Origin: SHZI01 sp963698405
Lineage (GTDB): Bacteria > Pseudomonadota > Gammaproteobacteria > Steroidobacterales > GCA-2729495
Length of the DNA: 64,000 bases
Assembly (NCBI GenBank): GCA_963698405.1
Contig: CAVOQT010000015.1
Location: 62,001 to 126,000, forward strand
Direction of reading: 5' to 3'
Shown here: positions 50,939-61,734 of the stretch, piece after piece
How the letters are laid out: the number at the start of each line of letters is the position of its first letter
How positions within the stretch are numbered: the first letter of the stretch is position 1
Program-made: the position numbers and the translations under genes
The notes under the pieces: generated by a model
Database searches by the model: none
What the model saw: the letters and a program-made list of their open reading frames with translations, nothing else
What the model was told of the DNA's origin: nothing

Positions 50939-52249
50939 ATGAACAGGAAGAACGCCGCCACCTCCGCCAACCTTCAAGCCCTGCTGGGTGACGACCATCC
51001 GCCACGATGGTGGCCGCGCAGCTTGCTCTGGTTCGGTATCAGCGCCCTGCTGGTCCTGGCCGGCGGTGTCTATTACTGGCAGGCGCAAAGCGCCAGCAAG
51101 GCCACGCCCACCTACGTGACGACCGAACTGCGCAAGGGCAGTCTCACGCTCAACGTGTCGGCCAACGGCACGCTGCAGCCCACGCGCTCGGTCAACGTCG
51201 GCAGTGAACTTTCGGGCACGGTCAAGCGCGTCCTGGTAGACGTAAACGACCGCGTCACGGTCGGCCAGGTTATGGTGGAGCTGGACACATCGACGTTCAG
51301 CGACCAGGTGACCCGCTCGCGCGCCTCGCGCGCCGCCGCCCAGGCCCTGCTCGCGCAAAGCAAGGCCACCGTCGCCGAATCCAGCGCCAACCTTGCGCGC
51401 CTGGAAGGACTCTTCAAACTCACGGGCGGCGGGGTGCCTTCGGCCACCGAACTCGACAGCGCGCGCGCCGCGCTGGCCCGCGCCGTGGCCACCGAATCGA
51501 GCGCTGCCGCCAACGTGGGCGTGGCCGAAGCCACTCTCTCGACGGATGAAACAAACCTCTCCAAAGCCTCGATCCGCTCACCGATCGACGGCGTAGTGCT
51601 CAGCCGCTCAGTCGACCCGGGCAATGCGGTGGCCGCCTCGCTGCAGGCAGTCACCCTGTTTGCCGTGGCCGAGGACCTGACCCAGTTGCAGCTCGAAGCC
51701 AGCGTGGACGAGGCCGACGTGGGCGCCGTGAAGGTGGGGCAAAAAGCCAGCTTCACCGTCAGCGCCTATCCCTCGCGCAGCTTCCCGGCCACGACCCGCC
51801 GCGTGGCCTATGGCTCGACCACCACCAACGACGTGGTGACCTACGTAGCCACGCTCGATGTGGACAATGATGACCTGGCTCTGCGCCCCGGCATGACGGC
51901 CGTGGCCACCATCGTCGCGACCGAGCGCGATGACGTGCTGCTCGTGCCTAACACGGCGCTGCGCTTCTCGCCCACCACGGTGGCCGCGGCGAGCACGTCT
52001 TCCACCGATAGCAGCATCCTGTCCAGGATAATGCCGCGCCCACCGCGCAGCGACAGCACCAAAGTGGCAGGTACCGAGAGCAAGGCCCCGGGTACGCGCC
52101 AGATCTGGGTACTGCAGGAGGGCCAGCCGGTTGCCGTACAGGTACAGACCGGCATCAGCGACGGCCGCCTTACCGAGGTCAGCGGAGACCAACTCACGCC
52201 CGGCATGGCCGTGATCACCGACCAGCGAAGCGCGGGCGCTGCACGATGA
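50939..52249 (+). CDS. MacA-type periplasmic adaptor of an ABC efflux system
   Basis: A 436-residue membrane-fusion protein. An N-terminal helix (about 28-48, SLLWFGISALLVLAGGVYYW) anchors it. A biotinyl-lipoyl half-domain (GSELSGTVKRVLVDVND), a coiled-coil hairpin (about 100-190) and the second half (KASIRSPIDGVVLSRSVDPG) follow, then beta-barrel and membrane-proximal domains with a Ser/Thr-rich insertion near 350. It pairs with the next two genes; its stop overlaps the ATPase start. An outer-membrane TolC partner is not in the window. Confidence 0.92.
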   Translation: MNRKNAATSANLQALLGDDHPPRWWPRSLLWFGISALLVLAGGVYYWQAQSASKATPTYVTTELRKGSLTLNVSANGTLQPTRSVNVGSELSGTVKRVLVDVNDRVTVGQVMVELDTSTFSDQVTRSRASRAAAQALLAQSKATVAESSANLARLEGLFKLTGGGVPSATELDSARAALARAVATESSAAANVGVAEATLSTDETNLSKASIRSPIDGVVLSRSVDPGNAVAASLQAVTLFAVAEDLTQLQLEASVDEADVGAVKVGQKASFTVSAYPSRSFPATTRRVAYGSTTTNDVVTYVATLDVDNDDLALRPGMTAVATIVATERDDVLLVPNTALRFSPTTVAAASTSSTDSSILSRIMPRPPRSDSTKVAGTESKAPGTRQIWVLQEGQPVAVQVQTGISDGRLTEVSGDQLTPGMAVITDQRSAGAAR

Positions 52250-53025
52250 ATCATGCGGCCACTCCAGGCACAGGGCAGTCGGGACCTGCTCCGCTGATCC
52301 GTCTGCGCGGCATCACCAAGGTCTACGGTACGGGCGAAACGGCCTTCCAGGCCCTGAAAGGCGTGGACCTGGACATCGACAAAGGTGACTTCGTGGCCAT
52401 CATGGGCCCCAGCGGTTCGGGCAAGTCCACCGCGATGAACACGCTGGGCTGCCTCGACACCCCCACCACCGGCACCTATGAGTTCGAGGGCGTGCAGGTG
52501 CAGTCGCTCAGCCGCGACGAGCGCGCCCGACTGCGCCGGCGCTTCCTCGGCTTCGTGTTCCAGGGCTTCAACCTGCTGGCGCGCACGTCGGCGCAGGAAA
52601 ATGTCGAACTGCCGCTGATCTACCGCGGCGAGCCCACCGCGCAGCGCCATGCCATGGCCGCCCGCGCGCTCGAACAGGTCGGCCTCAAAGGGTGGGAACA
52701 CCACACGCCAGGGGAACTCTCGGGCGGCCAGCAGCAGCGCGTGGCAATCGCACGTGCCATCGTTACCGAGCCCGCCGTGTTGTTGGCGGATGAGCCCACC
52801 GGCAACCTCGACACCGCCCGCAGCAAGGAGATCATGGGACTGCTCTGGCACCTGAACACCGACCAGGGCATCACCGTGCTGATGGTCACGCACGAAGCCG
52901 AGATGGCCGCCTATGCGCGGCGCATCGTGCGCTTCGTGGACGGCATGGTGGAAAGCGACGAGCGCAACCCCGATCCGGTCGGACTCCAGGCGGGATACGT
53001 TGCCACGGTCATGGGAGCGGGCTGA
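52246..53025 (+). CDS. MacB/LolD-type ABC transporter ATPase
   Basis: A 259-residue ATPase. Walker A is GPSGSGKSTAMNTLGCLD, with the NxLGCLD continuation typical of MacB. The signature is LSGGQQQRVAIARAI and Walker B is VLLADEPTGNLD. MacB normally has this domain fused to its permease; here they are separate proteins. It overlaps the adaptor gene by 4 bases and is followed by the permease after 2 bases. Confidence 0.93.
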   Translation: MNHAATPGTGQSGPAPLIRLRGITKVYGTGETAFQALKGVDLDIDKGDFVAIMGPSGSGKSTAMNTLGCLDTPTTGTYEFEGVQVQSLSRDERARLRRRFLGFVFQGFNLLARTSAQENVELPLIYRGEPTAQRHAMAARALEQVGLKGWEHHTPGELSGGQQQRVAIARAIVTEPAVLLADEPTGNLDTARSKEIMGLLWHLNTDQGITVLMVTHEAEMAAYARRIVRFVDGMVESDERNPDPVGLQAGYVATVMGAG

Positions 53026-53027
53026 GC

Positions 53028-54236
<1,209 letters not shown>

Positions 54237-54250
54237 CTCTTACCCGAGGC

Positions 54251-54997
54251 CTACTTCTTCGCCAACCGCTCCACCAGCTTGCGCATCTCGCCCTGGGTTT
54301 CAGTGCTGAACCACCAGTCCGTTGCGGTGGCTATGTCGCTGCTGTCGCCATAAGCCTCGATCAGGCGGGCCTTGCCGGCCAGGCGTGTGGTGTTCATGGC
54401 AACCGGCGGCAGGGCCAGCAGTTCACGGGCGCGGGCGAGCGCGGTCGGAATCAACTCATCCGGCTCTGCCAGTTCATCGACCAGACCGATGGCCAGCGCT
54501 TCCGCCATCGGCAACAGGCTGCCACGGGTCGCGATACGGCGCATCCAGCGTGTGCCGATGACTTCCTCCAGCGCGAGCAGGATGGTGGCCGGCACCGGCA
54601 GGCCGACCTGTACTTCGTTGAGGCCAATCTTGAAATTGCCGTGTATGCCGATCCGGTAATCGCACTGCAGGGCGAGGACAGCGCCACCCGCCGGCGCATG
54701 TCCGGACAGTGCGGCGATGACCGGTATCGGACTCGATGCGAGCCGGCAAGTGAGCAGGAAGAACTGCTGCCAGAAGCGTTCGATCTCCGGCCGTGGACAA
54801 TCGATCAGGGCGGGTACGTCCAGCCCGCCGCTGAACATGCCGGGTCGACCGGTGAGGATCAGCGCACGCGCTCCGCTGGCCTGTACGCTATCAAGCGCGC
54901 CCAGCAACTCCTCAACCAGGGCGTGATCAAGCGCATTGGCTGGCGGACGATCCATGCGGATCTCCGCGATGTCCTCGTGATATTGAAGCTGCAACAC
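54251..54997 (-). CDS. Enoyl-CoA hydratase/isomerase family protein, ECI1-like
   Basis: A 248-residue crotonase-fold protein. The oxyanion-hole segments are MFSGGLDVPAL and GHAPAGGAVLALQCDYRI. The acid residue is in IGLNEVQVGLPVP, where delta3-delta2-enoyl-CoA isomerases (ECI1/DCI) also have NE. This points to an isomerase of unsaturated fatty acid beta-oxidation more than a hydratase, which would carry a second catalytic Glu after GxPE. GTG start. It converges on the permease gene and lies 23 bases from ftsB. Confidence 0.85.
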   Translation of the reverse strand: MLQLQYHEDIAEIRMDRPPANALDHALVEELLGALDSVQASGARALILTGRPGMFSGGLDVPALIDCPRPEIERFWQQFFLLTCRLASSPIPVIAALSGHAPAGGAVLALQCDYRIGIHGNFKIGLNEVQVGLPVPATILLALEEVIGTRWMRRIATRGSLLPMAEALAIGLVDELAEPDELIPTALARARELLALPPVAMNTTRLAGKARLIEAYGDSSDIATATDWWFSTETQGEMRKLVERLAKK

Positions 54998-55020
54998 GCC
55001 GGGTAGTTCGCCGCCAGCAA

Positions 55021-55311
55021 TCAGCCGGTCGGCTGGGCTGCGCTGAAGATATAGAAACTTTCATCCGGGCCGATCAGCCCCAGATCGCTGCGGGCCCGTT
55101 CTTCGACGGCTCCCTCGCCGCCGCGCAGATCGATCACCTCCGCCTCCAGGCGCTGGTTGCGCTGACTCAGGCGGTGGTTTTCCCCGGTCTGCTGTTCGAT
55201 CAGCGCCGCCAGGCGGGACACCTCGGCGAAACCGTCATCGGACACCCAGAGCCGAAACTGCAGTACACATAGCAGCAGAGCGAGAACGCCAGTCGCAACG
55301 CGTATCGCCAT
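55021..55311 (-). CDS. ftsB: Cell division protein FtsB
   Basis: A 96-residue bitopic protein: an N-terminal helix (VATGVLALLLCVLQFRLWVS), then a periplasmic coiled coil (about 30-70) and the conserved ERARSDLGLIGPDE segment. FtsB forms the FtsQLB complex that activates septal peptidoglycan synthesis. It lies 21 bases after eno, the common eno-ftsB order. ispD, which usually follows, is missing here. Confidence 0.94.
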   Translation of the reverse strand: MAIRVATGVLALLLCVLQFRLWVSDDGFAEVSRLAALIEQQTGENHRLSQRNQRLEAEVIDLRGGEGAVEERARSDLGLIGPDESFYIFSAAQPTG

Positions 55312-55332
55312 CGTGCCAGCCTCCCCCCGGAG

Positions 55333-56616
55333 TCAGATACCCAGTTTCACCGGAAACGCATCGGCACCAGCATACCGCGCTTCGCGCCCCAGCAGTTCCT
55401 CAATTCGCAACAACTGATTGTACTTGGACATGCGGTCAGAACGGCAGAGCGATCCGGTCTTGATCTGCGTGGCACGGGTCGCGACGGCAATATCGGCGAT
55501 GGTCGCATCCGAGGTCTCGCCCGAGCGATGCGAAATGACGGCGCTGTAGCCGGCATCGATAGCCATATCGACAGCCGCCAGCGTCTCGGTCAGCGTACCG
55601 ATCTGGTTGGGCTTGATCAGGATGGAATTCGCGATGCCTTCGGTGATGCCGCGCTTGAGGATCGCGGTATTGGTGACGAACAGGTCGTCACCCACCAACT
55701 GGATCTGTTTGCCCAGCAGGCCGGTGAGTATCGCCCAGCCGGCCCAGTCATCCTCGGCCATGCCGTCCTCGATCGAGATGATCGGATACTGGCGTACCAG
55801 GCCAGCCAGATACTCGGCAAACTGGCCGGAATCAAAATTGCGCGACTCGGACGCCAGCCGGTAGACATTCTTGCTGTACAGCTCGGAACTCGCCACATCG
55901 AGACCCAGGAACACATCGCCACCGAGCTTGAAGCCGGCCTTGTGCACCGCTTCCCCGATCGTATCGAGGGCCGCTGCATTGGAAGGCAGATCGGGTGCAA
56001 AGCCACCCTCGTCGCCCACCGCAGTATTCAGCCCCGCCTTCTTGAGCACAGCCTTCAGCGCATGAAAGATCTCGGTGCCATAGCGCAAGGCTTCGCGGAA
56101 CGACGGTGCACCCACCGGCAGCACCATGAACTCCTGGATATCCACACTGTTGTCGGCGTGTGCGCCACCGTTGATGATGTTCATCATGGGCACCGGCATG
56201 GTCTTGCCTGGACCCAGCGTCCTGAACAGCGGCTCACTTCGCCCAGCCGCCGTGGCATGCGCAGCGGCCAGCGAAACCGCGAGTATCGCATTGGCGCCCA
56301 GCCGTGACTTCCCGTCACTGCCATCGAGGCTGATCATGCGCTGGTCCAGACCGGCCTGATCATCAGCATCCATACCGATCAGCGCGGTACGGATCTCGCC
56401 GTTCACACTGGCGACTGCCTTGAGTACGCCTTTGCCGAGATAGCGGGCCGGATCCTTGTCGCGCAGTTCTACCGCTTCACGACTGCCGGTCGATGCACCG
56501 GACGGTACAGCCGCCCGGCCGAAGGCGCCGTTCTCCAGCCGTACATCGGCTTCGACGGTGGGGTTGCCGCGGGAATCGAGAATCTCCCGGCCGCGAATAT
56601 CGACGATCTTGCTCAT
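55333..56616 (-). CDS. eno: Enolase
   Basis: A 427-residue glycolytic enzyme interconverting 2-phosphoglycerate and phosphoenolpyruvate; also a degradosome partner of RNase E in E. coli. GREILDSRGNPTVE is at the N-terminus. GDEGGFAPDL and SIEDGMAEDDWAGW hold metal and catalytic acids, and the signature ILIKPNQIGTLTET is present, as is SHRSGETSD. The start overlaps the kdsA stop by one base. Confidence 0.98.
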   Translation of the reverse strand: MSKIVDIRGREILDSRGNPTVEADVRLENGAFGRAAVPSGASTGSREAVELRDKDPARYLGKGVLKAVASVNGEIRTALIGMDADDQAGLDQRMISLDGSDGKSRLGANAILAVSLAAAHATAAGRSEPLFRTLGPGKTMPVPMMNIINGGAHADNSVDIQEFMVLPVGAPSFREALRYGTEIFHALKAVLKKAGLNTAVGDEGGFAPDLPSNAAALDTIGEAVHKAGFKLGGDVFLGLDVASSELYSKNVYRLASESRNFDSGQFAEYLAGLVRQYPIISIEDGMAEDDWAGWAILTGLLGKQIQLVGDDLFVTNTAILKRGITEGIANSILIKPNQIGTLTETLAAVDMAIDAGYSAVISHRSGETSDATIADIAVATRATQIKTGSLCRSDRMSKYNQLLRIEELLGREARYAGADAFPVKLGI

Positions 56617-57464
56617 CAGCTCTTCTTCTCCAGCAGGCCCGCTTCAGCCAGCGGCCTCTTCTTCACCACCTGATCGATCTCGACCAGGACCTCCAGCAAA
56701 CTTTCCATCAGGTGCAGCGGCCAGGCATTCGGGCCATCGGAAAGCGCGCGATCCGGATCCGGATGGGTTTCCATGAATAGTCCCGCCACCCCGGCGGCAA
56801 CAGCTGCGCGGGCCAGCACCGGCACGAATTCGCGCTGGCCGCCGGATGCATCGCCTTTGCCACCGGGCAGCTGCACCGAGTGGGTTGCGTCGAACACCAC
56901 CGGACAGCCGGTGGCGCGCAGCACCGCCAGCGAACGCATGTCGCTGACCAGATTGTTGTAGCCAAAACTGAAGCCGCGCTCGCAGACCATGATGCCGGGG
57001 TTGCCGGTGCTCCGGGCCTTGGCCACCACGTTGCTCATTTCCCACGGCGACAGGAACTGGCCCTTCTTGATGTTCACCGGCTTGCCCTGGCTGGCGGCAC
57101 GGAGAATGAAATTGGTCTGCCGGCACAGGAACGCCGGCGTCTGCAGCACATCGACGACCGCCGCCACTTCATCCAGCGGGCTGTCCTCGTGGATATCGGT
57201 CAGCACCGGCACGCCCAGCTGCGCGCGCACGCTTTCGAGTACCCGCAGACCCTCGGCGATGCCCGGCCCGCGGTAACTCTGCAGCGAGGAACGGTTGGCC
57301 TTGTCGTAAGAGGACTTGAAGATGAATGGCACACCGAAACGGCGCGCCATATCGCGCAGCTGACCGGCCGTCTCGACAGCCAGCATCTCGCTCTCGACCA
57401 CGCAGGGTCCCGCAATCAGGAACAGTGGCTGATCAGCACCAACCTCGAAATCCAGCAGCTTCAT
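56616..57464 (-). CDS. kdsA: 3-deoxy-D-manno-octulosonate 8-phosphate synthase
   Basis: A 282-residue TIM-barrel enzyme condensing phosphoenolpyruvate and arabinose 5-phosphate to KDO 8-phosphate, for LPS. FLIAGPCVVESE, FKSSYDKANRSS and VFDATHSVQLPGG are the family motifs. Its substrate phosphoenolpyruvate is the product of the adjacent eno. The start overlaps the pyrG stop as ATGA. Confidence 0.97.
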   Translation of the reverse strand: MKLLDFEVGADQPLFLIAGPCVVESEMLAVETAGQLRDMARRFGVPFIFKSSYDKANRSSLQSYRGPGIAEGLRVLESVRAQLGVPVLTDIHEDSPLDEVAAVVDVLQTPAFLCRQTNFILRAASQGKPVNIKKGQFLSPWEMSNVVAKARSTGNPGIMVCERGFSFGYNNLVSDMRSLAVLRATGCPVVFDATHSVQLPGGKGDASGGQREFVPVLARAAVAAGVAGLFMETHPDPDRALSDGPNAWPLHLMESLLEVLVEIDQVVKKRPLAEAGLLEKKS

Positions 57465-59107
57465 GCGCGGGCTGCAGCTGGCAGCGTCTGGGCACGAAAC
57501 TTTCGTGCAGCCTGCACGAAGCCAGTGAACAGCGGGTGGCCATCACGCGGGTTGGACTGGAACTCCGGATGAAACTGGCAAGCCAGAAACCAGGGATGAT
57601 CGGGCAGTTCGATCATCTCGACGAGGCCATCGATGGAGAAGCCGGCAAATACCATACCGGCATTGCTGAGCTGTTCCAGATAGGTGTTATTGAACTCAAA
57701 GCGGTGTCGATGACGCTCGCGGATGGATTCCTTGCCGTACAGGTCGTGGGCCAGCGTTCCCGCCTGCAGCCGGCACTCCTGGGCACCGAGTCGCATGGTA
57801 CCGCCCAGATTCGAGTCGGTATCACGCTTCTGCAGACTACCGTCCCGGTCCTGCCACTCGGAGATCAGCGCGATCACCGGATGTGGATTGCGTGGATCGA
57901 ACTCTGTGCTGTGGGCGCCGGTGAGTTTCAGCACGTTGCGCGCATATTCGATAACTGCAACCTGCATGCCCAGACAGATACCCAGATAGGGCACACCGTT
58001 TTCACGCGCATAGCGCACCGCTGAAATCTTGCCCTCTATGCCCCGCTCACCAAAGCCACCAGGCACGAGGATCGCATCGACACCGGCCAGCGCACCGAGA
58101 CCGTCCCGCTCGAGGTCCTGCGACTCGATGTAGCGGATGCGGACCTGCGTGCATGTCTTGATTCCCGCGTGCATCAACGACTCGGTCAGGGAAATATAGG
58201 CATCACGCAGATCGACATACTTGCCGACCATCGCAATCGTCACCTCACCTTCCGGGTTCTTGCGCGCAGCAACCACTGCATCCCATTCGCTGAGATCGGC
58301 AGCCGGCACAGTCAGGCCCAATCGCTCGACGACGATGGCATCGAAGCCCTGGCTGCGGAACGCGGCTGGCAACTTGTAGAGATCATCCACATCGACAGCG
58401 GAAATCACGGCACGCTCTGACACATTGGTGAACAGCGCGATCTTGCGGCGCTGTTCCTCTGGCAAAGCCTTCTCGGAGCGACACACCAGCACATCCGGCT
58501 GGATACCGATCGACCGCAACTCCTTGACCGAGTGCTGGGTCGGCTTGGTCTTGATCTCGGACGAGGAAGAAATGTACGGCACCAGCGTCAGGTGCACATA
58601 AACGCAATGCTGCGGACCGAGATCAAAGCCGAACTGGCGGATCGCCTCCAGAAAGGGCAGCGACTCGATATCGCCAACCGTACCGCCGATCTCGACGATA
58701 CAGATATCGGCATCACCGGCACCGAGCCGGATACACCGCTTGATCTCGTCAGTGATGTGCGGAATGACCTGTACGGTGGCGCCGAGGTAGTCGCCACGAC
58801 GCTCCTTGGCGATCACGCTGCCGTAAATCCGTCCGGTGGTGAAGTTGCTGTTGCGCCCGGTGGTGGTGCGCACGAAGCGTTCGTAATGACCCAGATCCAG
58901 ATCGGTCTCGGCACCATCTGCGGTAACGAACACCTCACCATGCTGGAACGGACTCATGGTGCCCGGGTCGACGTTGAGGTAGGGATCAAGCTTGATCATC
59001 GCGACCTTGAGGCCGCGGGCTTCGAGAATCGCCCCGAGCGAGGCAGCCGTAATGCCCTTCCCCAGTGAAGAAACGACGCCGCCAGTCACGAAAATATAGC
59101 GGGGCAT
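57461..59107 (-). CDS. pyrG: CTP synthase
   Basis: A 548-residue enzyme making CTP from UTP. The synthase domain (about 1-270) starts RYIFVTGGVVSSLGKG. The class I glutaminase domain (about 290-545) has its catalytic Cys378 in GICLGMQ, with the His and Glu in QFHPEFQSNP. The ATG giving MPRYIFV is chosen, with GGAG 9 bases upstream. CTP also feeds KdsB, so pyrG-kdsA in one operon is fitting. Confidence 0.98.
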   Translation of the reverse strand: MPRYIFVTGGVVSSLGKGITAASLGAILEARGLKVAMIKLDPYLNVDPGTMSPFQHGEVFVTADGAETDLDLGHYERFVRTTTGRNSNFTTGRIYGSVIAKERRGDYLGATVQVIPHITDEIKRCIRLGAGDADICIVEIGGTVGDIESLPFLEAIRQFGFDLGPQHCVYVHLTLVPYISSSSEIKTKPTQHSVKELRSIGIQPDVLVCRSEKALPEEQRRKIALFTNVSERAVISAVDVDDLYKLPAAFRSQGFDAIVVERLGLTVPAADLSEWDAVVAARKNPEGEVTIAMVGKYVDLRDAYISLTESLMHAGIKTCTQVRIRYIESQDLERDGLGALAGVDAILVPGGFGERGIEGKISAVRYARENGVPYLGICLGMQVAVIEYARNVLKLTGAHSTEFDPRNPHPVIALISEWQDRDGSLQKRDTDSNLGGTMRLGAQECRLQAGTLAHDLYGKESIRERHRHRFEFNNTYLEQLSNAGMVFAGFSIDGLVEMIELPDHPWFLACQFHPEFQSNPRDGHPLFTGFVQAARKFRAQTLPAAARA

Positions 59108-59133
59108 GGCACCCATCTCCGCCGACCGACAGT

Positions 59134-59157
59134 ACCCCACCTGTTATGAGGTAGGGT
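59134..59157 (-). repeat. Inverted repeat in the pyrG leader
   Basis: ACCCCACCT (59134-59142), loop GTTATG and AGGTAGGGT (59149-59157) pair with one mismatch. It lies 26-50 bases upstream of the pyrG start. A second weaker repeat, GGCTGC with GCAGCC around a T-rich loop on the minus strand (59164-59191), lies just upstream. They may be a leader structure; the 228-base tilS-pyrG gap shows no other feature. Confidence 0.4.
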
Positions 59158-59335
59158 CCGGGATCGGCTGCAAACACAAAAAAAAGCAGCCAGTTCCAGC
59201 AATTCAGACAGAACGCACCCCTCACCGGCCTGGATTAAGCGGGTAAGGTGAAGACTGCCTGCGCTGGACTCTCCAAGAAGGAGGTAGATGGGGGAGAAAA
59301 GTTACCAGATCGCCCCGCGGCGAACAATGCGGGAT

Positions 59336-60670
59336 TCAGACGATTGCAGCGTGAGCTTCCCAGACCACCGCCGCACCAGCCTCGCCAGGCCCCGCCATCG
59401 CCCAGTCAGCCAGCCACAGGTCCGCGACTGCCGCCAGCTCCCCGCGCACATACAGCAGCGGGATATGGCTGCGCATCCACGGCACTACCGCATGTTTCTG
59501 GAAGAGATATTTGAGTGTCCGGTGGTGCGGGTCCCCGTCACTGCGCACCGCTTCCCCGCCGCTGCGAAATCCAATCTGCAGTCCAGCACCCAGCATCTTT
59601 ACCGCCAGGCCAGCACCAGTGGCCTGCTGCAGACGCAGCTCGCCACGCGGACCACCAAGCCGCAAGGTACTCTTGCCACTCCAGGCGTGGCTGTCTGCAA
59701 GACCGGCTGATGTCGTGGCCTCGATCAGATACAGCCGCTCGCGAAACCGCCGAATCTCGTAACCCGACCAGGCCAACACTGGATGACGATCCGCGCGCGC
59801 AGTCAGGAGTTGCTGCAGGCCCGCGTGCAGGCGCCGCTCTGGCGGCGTACACCAGCCGCGTCGCCGTACCAGACTGCGAATCAGATTGCGCTGTCGCGCC
59901 GCGCTGAGCACGTGAAAGGCCGGCAAATGCAGCGCCTCCCCCTGCAGCACAGCCAGCTCGTCGATCCGGGCCAGGTCATCGAGCAGATTCGCCGCCTCAG
60001 CGGCAAGCCCGGCACTGCGGCCTGCAGCCCGCGCAGCCACTGGCCAACGCACGCGCAAGGCCGGGATAATCTGGCTGCGCAGGAAATTCCGGTCGAGTGC
60101 AACATCACCGTTCATTGGATCATCGATCCAGCGGAGCGCATGGTCGCGCGCATAGGCCTCAATGCTGTCGCGTGCCACACCGAGCAGCGGCCGGCACAAA
60201 TGTCCGTGGGAAAAATCGCTTGCGACAGGAATGCCCGCCAAGCCGCTCACGCCCGAGCCACGCAGCAGATGCAGAAGCACCGTCTCGAGCTGGTCATCCT
60301 CATGATGCGCGGTGAGCAGCCACTCGCCAGCCTTCAGCTCTGCGCCGAGTGCGGCATAGCGCGCATCCCGCGCAGCAGCTTCAAGCCCACGCCCGGCATC
60401 CCGCCGCGTTACGACCTGCCGTACGACCAGCGGCACGCCCAGTTGTGCGCAGAATGCCGCGCAGTGGCCGGCCCAGCTATCGGCTGCAGACTGCAGCCCG
60501 TGATTGATATGTACCGCGCGCAACAGATAGCCGCTGCGCTCACGCAGCCCGGCCAGCGCATGCAACAGCACTGAGGAATCGCAGCCGCCGCTCAATGCGA
60601 CACACAGGGCGGCCCCATCCGGAATGGCCTGGCTCAAGCACTGCGGAATATCTGTAGGCTGAGCGCTCAT
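59336..60670 (-). CDS. tilS: tRNA(Ile)-lysidine synthase
   Basis: A 444-residue N-type ATP pyrophosphatase that converts the wobble C of tRNA-Ile(CAU) to lysidine. The PP-loop motif ALSGGCDSSVLLHAL is at about residues 25-39. HHEDDQLETVLLHLLRGSG and the C-terminal TilS domains (about 270-440) follow. It lies 28 bases after accA. Length is close to E. coli TilS (432). Confidence 0.96.
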   Translation of the reverse strand: MSAQPTDIPQCLSQAIPDGAALCVALSGGCDSSVLLHALAGLRERSGYLLRAVHINHGLQSAADSWAGHCAAFCAQLGVPLVVRQVVTRRDAGRGLEAAARDARYAALGAELKAGEWLLTAHHEDDQLETVLLHLLRGSGVSGLAGIPVASDFSHGHLCRPLLGVARDSIEAYARDHALRWIDDPMNGDVALDRNFLRSQIIPALRVRWPVAARAAGRSAGLAAEAANLLDDLARIDELAVLQGEALHLPAFHVLSAARQRNLIRSLVRRRGWCTPPERRLHAGLQQLLTARADRHPVLAWSGYEIRRFRERLYLIEATTSAGLADSHAWSGKSTLRLGGPRGELRLQQATGAGLAVKMLGAGLQIGFRSGGEAVRSDGDPHHRTLKYLFQKHAVVPWMRSHIPLLYVRGELAAVADLWLADWAMAGPGEAGAAVVWEAHAAIV

Positions 60671-60698
60671 CTGCTGATCGGCCTGGCTTCAGCCAGAC

Positions 60699-61658
60699 TC
60701 AGTTCTCACGAAAACTTCCATATGAGGCAAGCCGTGCCGAGCGCCGACGCAGTAACTCATTGACGTCCACGGCATCAAAATCCCGCATGTGCCGAACCAG
60801 CGCACTGCGTATGGATTCGGCTGTGGCCAACGGATCGCGATGTGCGCCACCCAGCGGTTCACGCACCACCTCATCGACCAGACCCAGTGCCCGCAAACGT
60901 GGCGCCGTAACGCCCATCGCTTCAGCGGCGAGTTCGGCCTTCTCCGCACTTTTCCACAGGATGCTGGCACAGCCTTCAGGTGAAATAACCGAGTAGATAC
61001 TGTGCTCGAGCATCAGCACGCGGTCAGCAACCCCGATCGCCAGTGCGCCGCCGGAACCACCCTCACCGATCACCATGCTGATGATCGGCACCTTGAGATG
61101 AGCCATCTCAAACAGATTGCGGGCAATCGCCTCGCTCTGCCCCCGCTCCTCGGCACCGATACCCGGATAGGCACCCGGCGTGTCGATGAAGGTGACGATC
61201 GGCAAACGAAACTTCTCGGCCATCCGGAACAGTCGCAGTGCCTTGCGATAGCCCTCGGGTTTCGGCATGCCGTAGTTGCGGTGCACGCGCTCCTTGGTAT
61301 CGCGGCCCTTCTGCTGGCCGATGTAGATCACCGGCTTGCCATCCAGACGCCCAAGCCCGCCGACCATCGCCGGATCGTCGGCATACATGCGATCGCCATG
61401 CAGCTCCTGAAAGTCCGGGCTGATGATGCCCAGGTAGTCGAGCGTATAAGGGCGCAACGGGTGGCGCGCCAGCTGGGCGACCTGCCAGGAGGACAGGCTG
61501 GAAAATATGCTGCGCGTGAGCGTATCGCTCTTCGCCTTCAGGCGTGCGATCTCATCGCTGATATTGACCTCGGAATCATCGCCGACAAAACGCAGCTCGT
61601 CGATTTTTGCCTCAAGCTCCGCGATCGGTTGTTCAAAATCCAGAAATTTCAGAACCAT
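60699..61658 (-). CDS. accA: Acetyl-CoA carboxylase carboxyltransferase subunit alpha
   Basis: A 319-residue subunit that with AccD transfers carboxyl from biotin to acetyl-CoA, the first step of fatty acid synthesis. FLDFEQPIAELEAKID opens the protein; GDRMYADDPAMVGGLGRLDG and EGGSGGALAIGVADRVLM are conserved. Length equals E. coli AccA. The ATG giving MVLKFLDF is chosen; upstream extension would enter the dnaE gene. Confidence 0.98.
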   Translation of the reverse strand: MVLKFLDFEQPIAELEAKIDELRFVGDDSEVNISDEIARLKAKSDTLTRSIFSSLSSWQVAQLARHPLRPYTLDYLGIISPDFQELHGDRMYADDPAMVGGLGRLDGKPVIYIGQQKGRDTKERVHRNYGMPKPEGYRKALRLFRMAEKFRLPIVTFIDTPGAYPGIGAEERGQSEAIARNLFEMAHLKVPIISMVIGEGGSGGALAIGVADRVLMLEHSIYSVISPEGCASILWKSAEKAELAAEAMGVTAPRLRALGLVDEVVREPLGGAHRDPLATAESIRSALVRHMRDFDAVDVNELLRRRSARLASYGSFREN

Positions 61659-61734
61659 GACTCCCTGTTGTCCCTGCTGCGCGGCCACACTAAACCGGGG
61701 CACGCATACCTTACAAGCCACCGCACCTTGAAAA

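Noticed and set aside
59164..59191. T-run of eight with flanking GGCTGC/GCAGCC upstream of pyrG, as an intrinsic terminator
   Set aside because: The T-run lies inside the loop of the repeat, not after a stem, so it does not have terminator geometry.
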